A DNA stretch of 64,000 nt from NCBI GenBank assembly GCA_900550035.1, contig URQS01000010.1, positions 1 through 64,000 of the forward strand. Reading direction: 5' to 3'. Positions 25,478 through 34,740 of the stretch are shown one piece after another (the first letter of the stretch is position 1; each line of letters opens with the position of its first letter). The translations under genes and the position numbers were made by a program. Origin of the DNA: an uncultured Prevotella sp. (GTDB lineage: Bacteria > Bacteroidota > Bacteroidia > Bacteroidales > Bacteroidaceae). Under the pieces are notes generated by a model. The model had not been told where the DNA came from and made no database searches. It saw only the letters and a program-made list of their open reading frames with translations.

Positions 25478-26428
25478 ATGAATGACAGTGAAAACCGCCC
25501 TACTTCGGGATATGTGGTGGACATAGATAGCGAATCGGATTTTAACGTAGCACGAGCCGACAACGGATTCACCAATATCAGCGAGTGCTATGTGTCAAAG
25601 TCGGGCCATGCACGTATGTTCACCGCCGTGAGATACGGCAAGCGCTATGTGCTGAAATGCTTGAAGACGGATTTTCGTTATACGCCGGTGTATCGTCAGG
25701 CACTGATGAAGGAGTTTGAGATAGGATTGCAACTCGACCATCCCAACATCTGCCGCACCATAAGCATGGAATCGGTGGGCGACCTTGGCGAGTGTATCGT
25801 AATGGAATATGTCGACGGCGAGACGCTTGAGGCGGCTGTAAAAGGCGGCAAGATGACTGAAGAGGTGGTACATAAGATAGCTGCTCAGCTGCTTGATGCT
25901 ATGGAGTATATGCACGCCAAGCAGATAGTACACCGCGACATCAAGCCTTCGAACATAATGCTCACCCACCGTGGCGGCGACGCAAAGCTGATAGACTTCG
26001 GACTATCGGACAGCGAGACGTTCTGCGTGCTTAAGATTCCGGCAGGCACACGTGGCTATATAGCCCCCGAACAGTTGCAGCCAAATGCTATAAGCAGTCC
26101 CAGCGCCGACATCTATTCGTTTGGAAAGGTGCTGGAGTATATGGCAGAGGCTGTACGTAGCAAGCATCTGATGAGGGTGGGGCGTAAGTGCGCTGCTGCC
26201 GATTGTGTGCATCGTCCTGCTGACATTGCGCAGGTAAGGCTTCTGATGGCAGACAAGGGCAGGTCGTTGGCTGTAGTGAACGCCCTCCTCATAGCATTGG
26301 CATTGGTGCTGATTGTCATAATCGGTGGGATGATGAACGCACGCCAAACCACATCGGCGGATGCCGTAAACAACGATTCTGTTTCTGAAGGAGCTGCCAA
26401 TAAGGTGATGGATAGTAGTCTATGGTAA
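25478..26428 (+). CDS. Hanks-type serine/threonine protein kinase, membrane-anchored
   Basis: The 316-residue protein has a nearly complete protein-kinase domain: catalytic Lys60 (YVLKCLK), Glu79 in helix C, HRD with Asp154, Asn159, DFG at 173-175 and an APE-like motif (IAPEQ). The glycine-rich loop is degenerate (SKSGHARMF). The C-lobe is short. A single membrane helix lies near 265-288 (VVNALLIALALVLIVIIGG), followed by a short tail without PASTA repeats. It should phosphorylate cytoplasmic targets from the inner membrane. It is the last gene of the fimbrillin/LRR operon, directly after the putative regulator, which suggests it senses or controls assembly of the surface proteins. A strong terminator follows at 26430. 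Confidence 0.85.
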   Translation: MNDSENRPTSGYVVDIDSESDFNVARADNGFTNISECYVSKSGHARMFTAVRYGKRYVLKCLKTDFRYTPVYRQALMKEFEIGLQLDHPNICRTISMESVGDLGECIVMEYVDGETLEAAVKGGKMTEEVVHKIAAQLLDAMEYMHAKQIVHRDIKPSNIMLTHRGGDAKLIDFGLSDSETFCVLKIPAGTRGYIAPEQLQPNAISSPSADIYSFGKVLEYMAEAVRSKHLMRVGRKCAAADCVHRPADIAQVRLLMADKGRSLAVVNALLIALALVLIVIIGGMMNARQTTSADAVNNDSVSEGAANKVMDSSLW

Positions 26429-26429
26429 G

Positions 26430-26455
26430 GCTCGCATCAATTGGTGCGAGCTTTT
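26430..26455 (+). terminator. Terminator of the surface operon
   Basis: GCTCGCA (26430-26436) and TGCGAGC (26445-26451), loop of 8, then TTTT. It begins 2 bases after the kinase stop codon. Confidence 0.75.
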
Positions 26456-26456
26456 A

Positions 26457-26522
26457 TTACGATTGGAGTGCAGGTTCATTACGATTGGTGTGCAGGTTCG
26501 TAACGATTGGTGTGAGCTCAAA
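26457..26522. repeat. Three tandem 22-base units between kinase genes
   Basis: Units of 22 bases (TTACGATTGGAGTGCAGGTT plus two bases, then two variants) occupy 26457-26478, 26479-26500 and 26501-26522. The third has decayed. The array lies between the surface-operon terminator and the histidine-kinase gene. Confidence 0.75.
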
Positions 26523-26557
26523 ATAATAATCTGCCGATAACTGCGTTATACATTTAT

Positions 26558-27751
26558 ATGCAGTGGATAGACCAGATACGCCGTGTGAAGATAGTTCTTG
26601 TGCTGGCAGCCGTAGTGATAGCGGTTGTCTCGCTCGTTGTGTCGCACATCCTCATACGCGACCTTGCCGGTGAGGAGCGTGCCAAGATGGAGGTGTGGGC
26701 TGAGGCTATGCGCACGCTCAACCATGCCGATGAGAACACCGACATCAATCTTGTGCTGCGCGTGATAAACAGTAATAATACTATACCTGTTGTTGTGCTC
26801 GACCCGCGCGGACAGGTACAGGCTTACCGCAACATTGAAATTGACCATTGCAATAACTCTGCCGACACCACAGCCTTTCTCGCTGATATGGGCAAGCAAT
26901 TGCTTGCCGCCAATCGTAACATACGTATCACACTCGACGACGACCGTAGCACCGACTATATAGATGTGTGCTACGACGACTCGCTCATGCTGCGCCGCCT
27001 GGCATCATACCCCTATATACAATTAGGTGTAGTGATGCTGTTTGTGGTGATAGCCATATTTGCATTGCTCACATCGAAACGTGCCGAACAGAACAAGGTG
27101 TGGGTGGGACTCTCGAAGGAGACCGCCCATCAACTCGGTACGCCCATATCCAGTCTGATGGCATGGGTGGAGATTCTGCGCGAGACTTATCCCGACGACG
27201 AACTGATACCTGAGATGGCGAACGACGTGCAGCGACTGCAACTCATAGCCGACCGCTTCTCGAAGATAGGCTCGCTGCCCGAACCCGTCGATACCGACCT
27301 TAAGGAGGTGATGCAGCACGTGGTGGACTATATGGACCGCCGCACGTCGAAGCGCGTACAGATGATACGCCGCTTCCCAGAGGGAGAGGTGAGAGTGCGG
27401 ATAAACGCATCGCTATTTGAATGGGTGATAGAGAATCTGTGCAAGAATGCTGTCGACGCCATGGGAGGCGAGGGCACTATAACCATAACCGTGGCGCAAG
27501 AAGCAAACAAGACCGTTGTTGAGGTGAGCGACACTGGCAAGGGAATACGCAAGAAGGACCTGCGCAACGTGTTCCGCCCCGGCTTCACTACCAAGAAACG
27601 CGGTTGGGGACTCGGACTCTCGCTCGCCAAGCGCATTGTGGAGGAATATCACAAAGGACGCATCTGGGTGAAGCATTCTGAGGTAGGAATAGGCACAACA
27701 TTTCGCGTAGAACTGAAAAAACCTTTAAGAAAGTCAAAAACATTATTGTAA
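26558..27751 (+). CDS. Sensor histidine kinase
   Basis: The 397-residue protein has two membrane helices (about 11-33 and 153-173) enclosing a periplasmic sensor domain of about 120 residues. The H-box is KETAHQLGTPISSL (His191). The N-box is NLCKNAVDAMGG, and the G-boxes are DTGKGI and GWGLGLSLAKRIVEE. There is no HAMP domain and no receiver. No response-regulator gene is adjacent, so it is an orphan kinase by position. Upstream lies the 22-base repeat array; downstream, 42 bases later, is the yceD gene with its own promoter. The signal is unknown. Confidence 0.88.
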   Translation: MQWIDQIRRVKIVLVLAAVVIAVVSLVVSHILIRDLAGEERAKMEVWAEAMRTLNHADENTDINLVLRVINSNNTIPVVVLDPRGQVQAYRNIEIDHCNNSADTTAFLADMGKQLLAANRNIRITLDDDRSTDYIDVCYDDSLMLRRLASYPYIQLGVVMLFVVIAIFALLTSKRAEQNKVWVGLSKETAHQLGTPISSLMAWVEILRETYPDDELIPEMANDVQRLQLIADRFSKIGSLPEPVDTDLKEVMQHVVDYMDRRTSKRVQMIRRFPEGEVRVRINASLFEWVIENLCKNAVDAMGGEGTITITVAQEANKTVVEVSDTGKGIRKKDLRNVFRPGFTTKKRGWGLGLSLAKRIVEEYHKGRIWVKHSEVGIGTTFRVELKKPLRKSKTLL

Positions 27752-27753
27752 AA

Positions 27754-27785
27754 TTGTCGTATGTCGGAAAATATTTGTAACTTTG
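27754..27785 (+). promoter_or_regulatory. Promoter of yceD-rpmF-fabH
   Basis: TTG (27754-27756), 21 bases, TAACTTTG (27778-27785). It lies inside the longest frame, so translation should start at ATG 27794, only 8 bases beyond the box. The mRNA is probably leaderless or nearly so. Confidence 0.65.
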
Positions 27786-27793
27786 CGCACCAA

Positions 27794-28327
27794 ATGTGTA
27801 GTTCTGAACTGCTTAGAATAGATTTGAAGGACTTGAAAGATGGTCAGAGTGCCCTTGAATATAGTCTGGGCGACGCTTGGTTTGAGTCACTTGACGAAGA
27901 CGAAATCAAGCGTGGCAATATTCGTGTGCGTATAAATGTACGCCGCACGGAGAACTATTTTGAGCTTGATTTTCACACCGAGGGCACCGTCGTTATTCCG
28001 TGCGACCTGTGTCTGGACGATATGGAACAGCCAATTGAGACGGACGACCGCCTCGTGGTGAAGTTAGGAGAAGAATATTCCGAGGACGATGACCTCATCA
28101 CAGTCGACGAGCGTGAAGGCATACTCGATGTGGCGTGGTTCATCTACGAATTTATAGCGCTCAACATACCCGCTAAGCACGTGCATACACCTGGAAAATG
28201 TAACGCGGCGATGATTAAGGTTCTCGAAGAACACTCAGCTACCCGAAGTAGTGGCGAGGATGAAGAGACGGCGGTAGATCCGCGATGGAATGGATTAGAA
28301 AAATTAAAAACAATAATTAAAGATTAA
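27794..28327 (+). CDS. yceD: YceD-family (DUF177) protein
   Basis: I choose ATG 27794 (MCSSELLRIDL) over the upstream ATG at 27761, because a good promoter (27754-27785) sits between them and family members begin with a similar LRIDLKDL start. The 177-residue product has two Cys in the conserved IPCDLCLDDM motif and the acidic stretch after it. A C-terminal part with RWNGLEKLKTII follows, which is typical for the family. YceD/DUF177 proteins are linked by gene order to rpmF and, in plants and bacteria, to 23S rRNA processing. It is 6 bases before rpmF, as in most Bacteroidota. Confidence 0.85.
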   Translation: MCSSELLRIDLKDLKDGQSALEYSLGDAWFESLDEDEIKRGNIRVRINVRRTENYFELDFHTEGTVVIPCDLCLDDMEQPIETDDRLVVKLGEEYSEDDDLITVDEREGILDVAWFIYEFIALNIPAKHVHTPGKCNAAMIKVLEEHSATRSSGEDEETAVDPRWNGLEKLKTIIKD

Positions 28328-28333
28328 AGAAAA

Positions 28334-28519
28334 ATGGCACATCCTAAAAGAAGACAGTCGAAGACTCGTACACTTAAGAGAAGAACTCATGATAAGGCAG
28401 TAGCTCCTACATTGGCAGTATGCCCTAACTGTGGCGCTTACTACGTTTACCACACAGTATGCCCTACTTGCGGATACTATCGTGGCAAGGTGGCTATCGT
28501 TAAGGAAGTAGCTGAATAA
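28334..28519 (+). CDS. rpmF: 50S ribosomal protein L32
   Basis: The 61-residue protein begins MAHPKRRQSKTR, the standard L32 start. It has the zinc-binding pair CPNCG and CPTCG followed by YYRGK. It is part of the large ribosomal subunit. It lies between yceD and fabH with gaps of 6 and 14 bases, the conserved order linking ribosome assembly and fatty-acid synthesis genes. Confidence 0.97.
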   Translation: MAHPKRRQSKTRTLKRRTHDKAVAPTLAVCPNCGAYYVYHTVCPTCGYYRGKVAIVKEVAE

Positions 28520-28533
28520 TTTCTCACCGTAAA

Positions 28534-29553
28534 ATGGGAAAGATACACGCAGTAATCACCGGCATTGGCGGATACGTGCCCGACTATATCCTCAACAACG
28601 AGGAGCTGTCGCGCATGGTAGACACCAGTGACGAGTGGATTATGACACGTGTCGGCATCAAGGAACGCCACATCCTCACCGAGGAAGGTCTTGGTACAAG
28701 CTACATGGCCCGTAAGGCAGCCAAGCAGCTCCTGAAGAAGACCGGCGTCGACCCCGACACAATCGATGCGCTGATTGTAACCACCACAACTCCCGACTAC
28801 AAGTTCCCCTCGACAGCGTCTATCGTCCTTGGCAAACTCGGACTGAAGAATGCTTTCGCCTTCGACTTTGAGGCTGCATGCTGCGGATTCCTTTATTCGC
28901 TCGACGTAGCCGCTACAATGATTGAGAGCGGACGCTACAAGAAGATAATCGTCATCGGTGCCGACAAGATGTCGTCGCTCGTCGACTATCAGGACCGCGC
29001 TACTTGCGTACTCTTCGGCGACGGTGCCGGAGCTGTGCTCGTTGAGGCTACTGAGGAGGAAGGTGTTGGCGTGCAGAACTCGTATCTGCGTACCGACGGC
29101 AAGGGACTCCCATTCCTTCACATGAAGGCTGGTGGCTCTGTTTGCCCGCCGTCACACTTCACCGTTGCACACCGTTTGCACTATCTCTATCAGGAGGGTC
29201 GCACAGTGTTCCGTTATGCCGTTACCGACATGAGCAACGACGTGGCTGAAGTGATGAAGCGCAACGAACTCACTGCCGACGACGTGAAGTGGGTTGTACC
29301 GCACGAGGCAAACCTTCGCATCATCGAGGCCGTTACCAAGCGTATCGGTCTGCCTATGGATAAGGTGGTAGTCAACATCGAGCGCTATGGCAACACCAGC
29401 GCTGCCACAATACCATTGGCATTGTGGGATAACGAGAAGAACATGAAGAAGGGCGACAACGTCATCTTCACTGCTTTCGGTGCAGGTTTCGTTCACGGAG
29501 CCTCGTTCTGCAAGTGGGCTTACGACGGCTCGGAAGTAGCCGGTGCTAAGTAA
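28534..29553 (+). CDS. fabH: 3-oxoacyl-ACP synthase III (KAS III)
   Basis: The 339-residue protein shows the FabH fold. The catalytic Cys lies in DFEAACCGF (Cys116, with an extra Cys where Ser is usual). The other catalytic residues are His in VVPHEANLRI and Asn in ERYGNTSAATIP. It condenses acetyl-CoA or a branched starter with malonyl-ACP to start fatty-acid synthesis. It is 14 bases downstream of rpmF and followed by a terminator at 29580-29627. Length is slightly above the usual 320 because of an insertion near GVGVQNSYLRTDGKG. The assignment is firm. Confidence 0.95.
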   Translation: MGKIHAVITGIGGYVPDYILNNEELSRMVDTSDEWIMTRVGIKERHILTEEGLGTSYMARKAAKQLLKKTGVDPDTIDALIVTTTTPDYKFPSTASIVLGKLGLKNAFAFDFEAACCGFLYSLDVAATMIESGRYKKIIVIGADKMSSLVDYQDRATCVLFGDGAGAVLVEATEEEGVGVQNSYLRTDGKGLPFLHMKAGGSVCPPSHFTVAHRLHYLYQEGRTVFRYAVTDMSNDVAEVMKRNELTADDVKWVVPHEANLRIIEAVTKRIGLPMDKVVVNIERYGNTSAATIPLALWDNEKNMKKGDNVIFTAFGAGFVHGASFCKWAYDGSEVAGAK

Positions 29554-29579
29554 TCAAGAAACATATTATCTCATATATA

Positions 29580-29627
29580 AAAGCACATCCGACAGTTTAA
29601 AGAACTATCGTCGAATGTGCTTTTTTT
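29580..29627 (+). terminator. Terminator after fabH
   Basis: AAGCACAT (29581-29588) pairs with ATGTGCTT (29615-29622), with a further CGAC/GTCG pairing inside, then a run of seven T. Confidence 0.75.
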
Positions 29628-29692
29628 GTGTCTATTCTGTTAAAAATCATATAATTGCAAATACGCGTCTGCGGATATTCCCGAAAAAACAC

Positions 29693-29700
29693 TAACTTTG
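29693..29700 (+). promoter_or_regulatory. -7 box of the era promoter
   Basis: TAACTTTG at 29693-29700 lies 39 bases before the era ATG. The -33 box is not well conserved. Confidence 0.45.
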
Positions 29701-29738
29701 TATTTATAGTAAAAAAATTATCCCCTATAGAAAAGAAT

Positions 29739-30620
29739 ATGCACAAAGCTGGATTTGTAAATATAGTGGGCAATCCTAATGTGGGCAAGTCGACGCTGAT
29801 GAATCAGCTTGTTGGCGAACGCATCAGTATTGCCACATTCAAGGCGCAGACCACGCGCCACCGCATTATGGGCATTGTCAACGAGGACGACGCCCAGATA
29901 GTTTTCTCTGATACTCCCGGTGTGCTGAAGCCCAACTACAAGTTGCAGGAGTCGATGCTCGCCTTCTCGGAGTCGGCATTGCAGGATGCCGATGTGCTGC
30001 TCTATGTGACTGACGTTGTGGAGAATCCAGAGAAGAACATGGACTTTCTTGATAAGGTGAAGAAGATGACCATTCCGGTGCTTCTGCTCATCAACAAGAT
30101 TGACCAGAGCGACCAGAAGACACTCGGCGACACCGTTGAGAAGTGGCACAAGCTGCTGCCCAATGCCGAGATACTGCCCATATCAGCCAAGAACAAGTTT
30201 GGCGTCGACATGCTCATGCGCCGCATCAAGGAGCTTCTGCCCGACTCACCTCCTTTCTTCGACAAGGACCAGCTGACCGACAAACCAGCCCGTTTCTTCG
30301 TGTCGGAGATAATCCGCGAGAAGATTCTGCTCTACTACGACAAGGAGATTCCTTACTCGGTAGAGGTTAAGGTGGAGTCGTTTAAGGAGACCGACCGCAA
30401 CATCGACATCCACGCCGTGATATACGTGGAGCGCGACTCGCAGAAGGGCATCATCATCGGACATCAGGGCGTGGCGCTGAAGAAGATGTCGACCGAGGCA
30501 CGCAAGTCGCTCGAGAAGTTCTTCGGCAAGAGCGTCTATCTGCACACCTTTGTAAAGGTGGACAAGGACTGGCGCAGCTCAAAGAGAGAGTTGGACAACT
30601 TCGGGTATAATCCGGAGTGA
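29739..30620 (+). CDS. era: GTPase Era
   Basis: The start is ATG 29739 (MHKAGFVNIVG), since the longer frame crosses the promoter. The 293-residue GTPase has G1 GNPNVGKST, G3 DTPG, G4 NKID and G5 ISAK. A C-terminal KH domain follows with GIIIGHQGVALKKM and ends KRELDNFGY. Era binds the 3' end of 16S rRNA and is needed for 30S maturation. It stands before der, separated by a repeat-filled gap, a common Bacteroidota order. Confidence 0.96.
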   Translation: MHKAGFVNIVGNPNVGKSTLMNQLVGERISIATFKAQTTRHRIMGIVNEDDAQIVFSDTPGVLKPNYKLQESMLAFSESALQDADVLLYVTDVVENPEKNMDFLDKVKKMTIPVLLLINKIDQSDQKTLGDTVEKWHKLLPNAEILPISAKNKFGVDMLMRRIKELLPDSPPFFDKDQLTDKPARFFVSEIIREKILLYYDKEIPYSVEVKVESFKETDRNIDIHAVIYVERDSQKGIIIGHQGVALKKMSTEARKSLEKFFGKSVYLHTFVKVDKDWRSSKRELDNFGYNPE

Positions 30621-30757
30621 GAGTTAGGAATTAGGAGTTAGGAGTTAGGAATTAGGAGTTGGTCGGCTGTGCCGATTAGGAATTAAGAATTATCAATTCA
30701 CAACTCACAATTGCCAACGGCAATAACTCGTAACTCGTAATTCGTAACTCGTAACTC
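30621..30757. repeat. Intergenic heptamer-repeat element A with hairpin cores
   Basis: Tandem 7-base units of the type GAGTTAG/GAATTAG run to about 30660. A core TCGGCTGTGCCGA (30662-30674) and a second core TTGCCAACGGCAA follow, then units of the type AACTCGT/AATTCGT to 30757. Elements with the same building blocks occur at 37540, 55254 and 61108. Confidence 0.85.
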
Positions 30758-30889
30758 AACATTGCGACAGCTTCGCTGCCGCTTCCCCCTGAATAGCAAA
30801 GAGGGGATACTCTCGTCAGAATGGCGAGGGCCGGAGTGGGTCAGCTTCGGAAAATCATTAACAAGGATGCAGAGACCACATCCTACAAG

Positions 30890-30940
30890 CCTCCGTGTGA
30901 TGCGGAGGAAAGAATGACTAAAACATTATGGCAAATTTAG
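30890..30940 (+). promoter_or_regulatory. Shine-Dalgarno-sequestering hairpin and mini-ORF before der
   Basis: CCTCCG (30890-30895) can pair with CGGAGG (30903-30908), hiding the only strong Shine-Dalgarno sequence in view. That sequence is spaced for an 8-codon ORF (ATG 30914 to TAG 30938-30940) which overlaps the der start at 30928. This could couple or control translation of der. Confidence 0.4.
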
Positions 30941-32241
30941 TAGCAATAGTGGGACGCCCCAATGTGGGTAAGTCGACACTGTTCAACCGCCTGACCAAGA
31001 CACGTCAGGCTATCGTTAGCGACACAGCCGGCACTACACGCGACCGCCAGTATGGCAAGTGCGAGTGGAACGGTCGCGAGTTTTCTGTTGTAGACACCGG
31101 TGGATGGGTGGTGAAGAGCGATGACATCTTTGAGGATGCCATTCGCAAGCAGGTGATCGTTGCCACAGAAGAGGCCGACCTCGTGCTCTTCCTCGTCGAC
31201 GTACAGACCGGACTGACCGACTGGGACCAGGACGTGGCAACAATCCTTCGCCGCACCAAGCTCCCCGTTATCCTCGTGGCTAACAAGACCGACAACAACG
31301 ACCAGATTTATGACGCTGCTGAGTTCTATGCTCTTGGACTTGGCGAGCCACAGTGCATCTCTTCGGCTACAGGTAGTGGTACAGGCGACTTGCTCGACCT
31401 CGTGCTGTCGAAGCTGAAGCCCGATACCAAGGAAGAGGTAGAGGATGGTATTCCTCGTTTTGCCGTTGTAGGTCGTCCTAACGCAGGCAAAAGCTCAATC
31501 ATCAACGCCTTCATCGGCGAGGACCGCAACATTGTGACCGAGATAGCCGGTACTACACGTGACTCGATATACACCCGTTTCGACAAGTTCGGTTTCGACT
31601 TCTATCTTGTCGATACTGCCGGTATACGTCGTAAGAACAAGGTGTCGGAAGACCTGGAGTTCTATTCGGTAATGCGTTCGATACGTGCCATTGAGAATTC
31701 GGACGTGTGCATACTTATGCTCGACGCTACACGCGGCATTGAAGCACAGGATATGAACATCTTCCAGCTCATTCAGCGCAACAACAAGTCGCTTGTGGTT
31801 GTGGTGAACAAGTGGGACCTTGTAGAGAACAAGGACCAGGCTGTCATCAAGACATTCGAGAACGCCATACGCAACCGCATGGCTCCGTTTGTCGACTTCC
31901 CCATCATCTTCGCTTCGGCTCTGACCAAGCAGCGCATCTACAAAGTGCTCGAAACAGCCAAGCAGGTATACCTGAACCGTAAGGCACATGTGGGTACTTC
32001 AAAGCTCAATGAGGTGATGCTTCCTCTGATTGAGGCTTATCCGCCACCATCAATCAAGGGCAAGTACATCAAGATAAAGTACTGCACACAGTTGCCCAAC
32101 ACACAGATTCCGTCGTTCGTGTTCTACGCCAACCTGCCACAGTACATCAAGGAGCCGTATCGCCGTTTCTTGGAGAACAAGATTCGCGACAACTGGTCGA
32201 TGCACGGATGTCCAATCAACGTATTCATACGTCAGAAATAA
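30928..32241 (+). CDS. der: Ribosome-associated GTPase Der (EngA)
   Basis: The 437-residue protein has two tandem G domains. The first has [13 protein letters not shown] and NKTD; the second has [13 protein letters not shown] and NKWD. A C-terminal KH-like domain follows ([16 protein letters not shown]). Der acts in 50S subunit assembly. Length and motif order are standard. The start at 30928 gives [17 protein letters not shown], the usual beginning. The gene is preceded by the heptamer-repeat element and a structured leader, and followed by a terminator at 32259. Confidence 0.97.
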   Translation: MANLVAIVGRPNVGKSTLFNRLTKTRQAIVSDTAGTTRDRQYGKCEWNGREFSVVDTGGWVVKSDDIFEDAIRKQVIVATEEADLVLFLVDVQTGLTDWDQDVATILRRTKLPVILVANKTDNNDQIYDAAEFYALGLGEPQCISSATGSGTGDLLDLVLSKLKPDTKEEVEDGIPRFAVVGRPNAGKSSIINAFIGEDRNIVTEIAGTTRDSIYTRFDKFGFDFYLVDTAGIRRKNKVSEDLEFYSVMRSIRAIENSDVCILMLDATRGIEAQDMNIFQLIQRNNKSLVVVVNKWDLVENKDQAVIKTFENAIRNRMAPFVDFPIIFASALTKQRIYKVLETAKQVYLNRKAHVGTSKLNEVMLPLIEAYPPPSIKGKYIKIKYCTQLPNTQIPSFVFYANLPQYIKEPYRRFLENKIRDNWSMHGCPINVFIRQK

Positions 32242-32258
32242 TAGATAGATATCATTAG

Positions 32259-32293
32259 GAGGGTATGGCAGGGATGTCATATCCTCTTTTTTT
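32259..32293 (+). terminator. Terminator after der
   Basis: GAGGGTATG (32259-32267) pairs with CATATCCTC (32278-32286) with one G-T wobble, followed by a run of T. Confidence 0.65.
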
Positions 32294-32309
32294 ATAAATA
32301 TAATTGAAC

Positions 32310-32711
32310 ATGCGAAACATTTTATATGTAGTCCTGGCGCTGGTGGTTCTTGCTGTCGTATCATGTGGCAAGACCGAGGTGCAGAATCCTAACGAACTGG
32401 CGGTGCGTGCTGCCAAGGTGTATTACGACTATCTTATAGCCGGCAATTATGAGGCTTATGTCGACGGATTCTATCGTCCCGACAGCATCCCCGGCAGCTA
32501 TCGCGAACAGCTGATAGTCAATGCCAAGCAGTATGTGGGGCAGATTAAGGACGACCACAGCGGACTCGCGGCTGTGCATGCCGTGAGCGCAAAGACCGAC
32601 ACCGCCCGCCATGTGGGCCGCGCCTTTCTTATGCTCTGCTTTGGCGACAGCACCAAGGAGGAGATTGTAGTGCCAATGGTGTTGCATGGCGGCAATTGGT
32701 ATATGAAATGA
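32310..32711 (+). CDS. Small lipoprotein, DUF4878-like
   Basis: ATG 32310 is chosen over TTG 32304. The 133-residue protein has a lipobox VVSC (Cys19). A compact domain follows with VYYDYLIAGNYEAYVDGFY and ends MVLHGGNWYMK. The pattern resembles DUF4878/lumazine-binding-like (NTF2-fold) lipoproteins of Bacteroidota. It stands between the der terminator and the dxs promoter as a single gene. Function unknown. Confidence 0.72.
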   Translation: MRNILYVVLALVVLAVVSCGKTEVQNPNELAVRAAKVYYDYLIAGNYEAYVDGFYRPDSIPGSYREQLIVNAKQYVGQIKDDHSGLAAVHAVSAKTDTARHVGRAFLMLCFGDSTKEEIVVPMVLHGGNWYMK

Positions 32712-32761
32712 AAATGAGTCTTGGTTATGACGTTATAGGTTGACGATTGTCTGTTTTTTCT

Positions 32762-32792
32762 TTTGCGCTTTCGCTCATTTACATTAACTTTG
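32762..32792 (+). promoter_or_regulatory. Promoter of dxs-trkA-trkH
   Basis: TTTG (32762-32765), 19 bases, TAACTTTG (32785-32792), 27 bases before the dxs ATG. Confidence 0.6.
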
Positions 32793-32818
32793 CATAACTG
32801 TACAGCTAAAGTTATTTC

Positions 32819-34717
32819 ATGAACAACATATCTGAACTTTTGGACCAAATCAGCAGTCCCGACGATTTGCGACGTCTCAGTGTGGCCCAGTTGCCCGAAC
32901 TTTGCGCCGAATTGCGTCGTGACATTGTCGACGAGTTGTCGGTCAATCCTGGACACCTTGCTTCGTCGCTCGGCGTTGTCGAGCTGACGGTGGCTTTGCA
33001 TTACGTGTTCAGCACACCGTACGACCGCATTGTGTGGGATGTCGGCCACCAGGCTTATGGTCATAAGATACTAACTGGTCGTAAAGACACGTTCTGCACC
33101 AACCGCAAACTTAACGGCATACGCCCATTCCCGACTCCGATGGAGAGCGAGTACGACACATTCACGTGTGGACACGCATCCAACTCCATTTCGGCAGCGC
33201 TCGGTATGGCTGTGGCTGCCCGTAAGACCGGTCACGACGACCGCCATGTGGTGGCAGTAATAGGCGATGGTGCCATGTCGGGTGGACTCGCTTTCGAGGG
33301 ACTCAACAACGTGTCGTCGTCGCCCAACGACCTGCTTATCGTGCTCAACGACAACGATATGAGCATCGACCGTGCTGTTGGTGGTATGGAGAAGTATCTT
33401 CTTAATCTCGACACCAACGCCACGTACAACCGCTTGCGCGACAAGGCGTCGAAGTGGTTGCACTCCATGGGCTACCTCAACGACGACCGTCGAAAGGGCA
33501 TCATACGCCTTAACAACGCCCTGAAGTCGGCGCTCTCACATCAGCATAATATCTTTGAGGGTATGAACATACGCTACTTCGGACCGTTCGATGGCAATGA
33601 TGTGAGCGAGACCGTGCGCATACTCGAACAGTTGAAGAATATGCGTGGTCCGAAACTGCTCCACCTTCACACCGTAAAGGGCAAGGGCTATGAACCCGCC
33701 GAGCGCGAGGCTACTGTATGGCACGCTCCCGGCAAGTTCGACCCCGAGACAGGTGAGCGCATTCCCGACACTGCCGACCCATATCCATTGAAGTATCAGG
33801 AGGTGTTCGGACGTACACTGCTGGAATTGGCAGAGACCAATCCCAACATAGTTGGTGTCACGCCAGCCATGCCTACGGGGTGTTCGATGGACATAATGAT
33901 GCATGCTATGCCCGACCGTGTGTTTGACGTAGGCATAGCCGAAGGACACGCCGCCACGTTTGCAGCGGGTATGGCAAAGGACGGATTGATGCCTTTCTGC
34001 AACATATACAGTGCCTTCGCCCAGCGTGCTTACGACAACATCATACACGATGCCGCCATACTCAACCTTCCGGTGGTGTTCTGTCTCGACCGTGCCGGAC
34101 TTGTAGGCGAGGACGGACCTACGCATCATGGAGTGTTCGACATAGCCGCCCTGCGTCCGGTGCCCAACCTCACGTTGTGCTCGCCGATGGACGAGTGCGA
34201 GCTGCGCCGAATGATGTATACGGCACAGTTGCCCAGTATGGGCACGGTGGTGATACGCTATCCGCGTGGCAAGGGAGTGAAGCGCGACGACTGGCATTGC
34301 GAGCTGGAAGCCATACCAGTAGGCAAGGCACGTCAGGTGAGCGATGGCGGCGACGTAGCTGTGCTGAGTTACGGTCCGTTGGGCAACGATGTACAGACCG
34401 TCATAAGCCAGTTGCGCGAAGAAGGCAATTCAGTCAGCGTGGCACACTACGACATGCGTTTCTGCAAACCGCTTGATACAGAAGTGCTTGAAAGCGTTTC
34501 GCAGCGATTCAGCCGTATCGTTACCGTTGAAGACGGACAGCTTGCAGGCGGATTCGGTTCGGCTGTGCTCGAATGGTTGAGCGACAATGGCAAGACCACG
34601 ACAGTGCGCCGTGTAGGACTGCCCGACCGCTTCATCGAACACGGCACAGTAAGCGAATTGCGACATATCGCCGGCACCGACATTGAGTCGATAAAGCGAG
34701 CGATCATCAACAACTAA
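32819..34717 (+). CDS. dxs: 1-deoxy-D-xylulose-5-phosphate synthase
   Basis: The 632-residue thiamine-diphosphate enzyme makes DXP from pyruvate and glyceraldehyde 3-phosphate, the first step of the MEP isoprenoid pathway. Visible landmarks are [14 protein letters not shown], the ThDP motif [13 protein letters not shown]...LNDND, the catalytic-region GEDGPTHHG and the transketolase C-terminal domain. Length is normal. It lies 23 bases upstream of trkA and starts an apparent three-gene operon. Confidence 0.96.
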   Translation: MNNISELLDQISSPDDLRRLSVAQLPELCAELRRDIVDELSVNPGHLASSLGVVELTVALHYVFSTPYDRIVWDVGHQAYGHKILTGRKDTFCTNRKLNGIRPFPTPMESEYDTFTCGHASNSISAALGMAVAARKTGHDDRHVVAVIGDGAMSGGLAFEGLNNVSSSPNDLLIVLNDNDMSIDRAVGGMEKYLLNLDTNATYNRLRDKASKWLHSMGYLNDDRRKGIIRLNNALKSALSHQHNIFEGMNIRYFGPFDGNDVSETVRILEQLKNMRGPKLLHLHTVKGKGYEPAEREATVWHAPGKFDPETGERIPDTADPYPLKYQEVFGRTLLELAETNPNIVGVTPAMPTGCSMDIMMHAMPDRVFDVGIAEGHAATFAAGMAKDGLMPFCNIYSAFAQRAYDNIIHDAAILNLPVVFCLDRAGLVGEDGPTHHGVFDIAALRPVPNLTLCSPMDECELRRMMYTAQLPSMGTVVIRYPRGKGVKRDDWHCELEAIPVGKARQVSDGGDVAVLSYGPLGNDVQTVISQLREEGNSVSVAHYDMRFCKPLDTEVLESVSQRFSRIVTVEDGQLAGGFGSAVLEWLSDNGKTTTVRRVGLPDRFIEHGTVSELRHIAGTDIESIKRAIINN

Positions 34718-34740
34718 ATATATCACCCCAACAATTCATT

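Noticed and set aside
30758..30889. Insertion-sequence remnant between era and der
   Set aside because: There is no transposase fragment, terminal inverted repeat or target duplication; only small hairpins (CAGCTTCGCTG and CCCCT/AGGGG) are seen.
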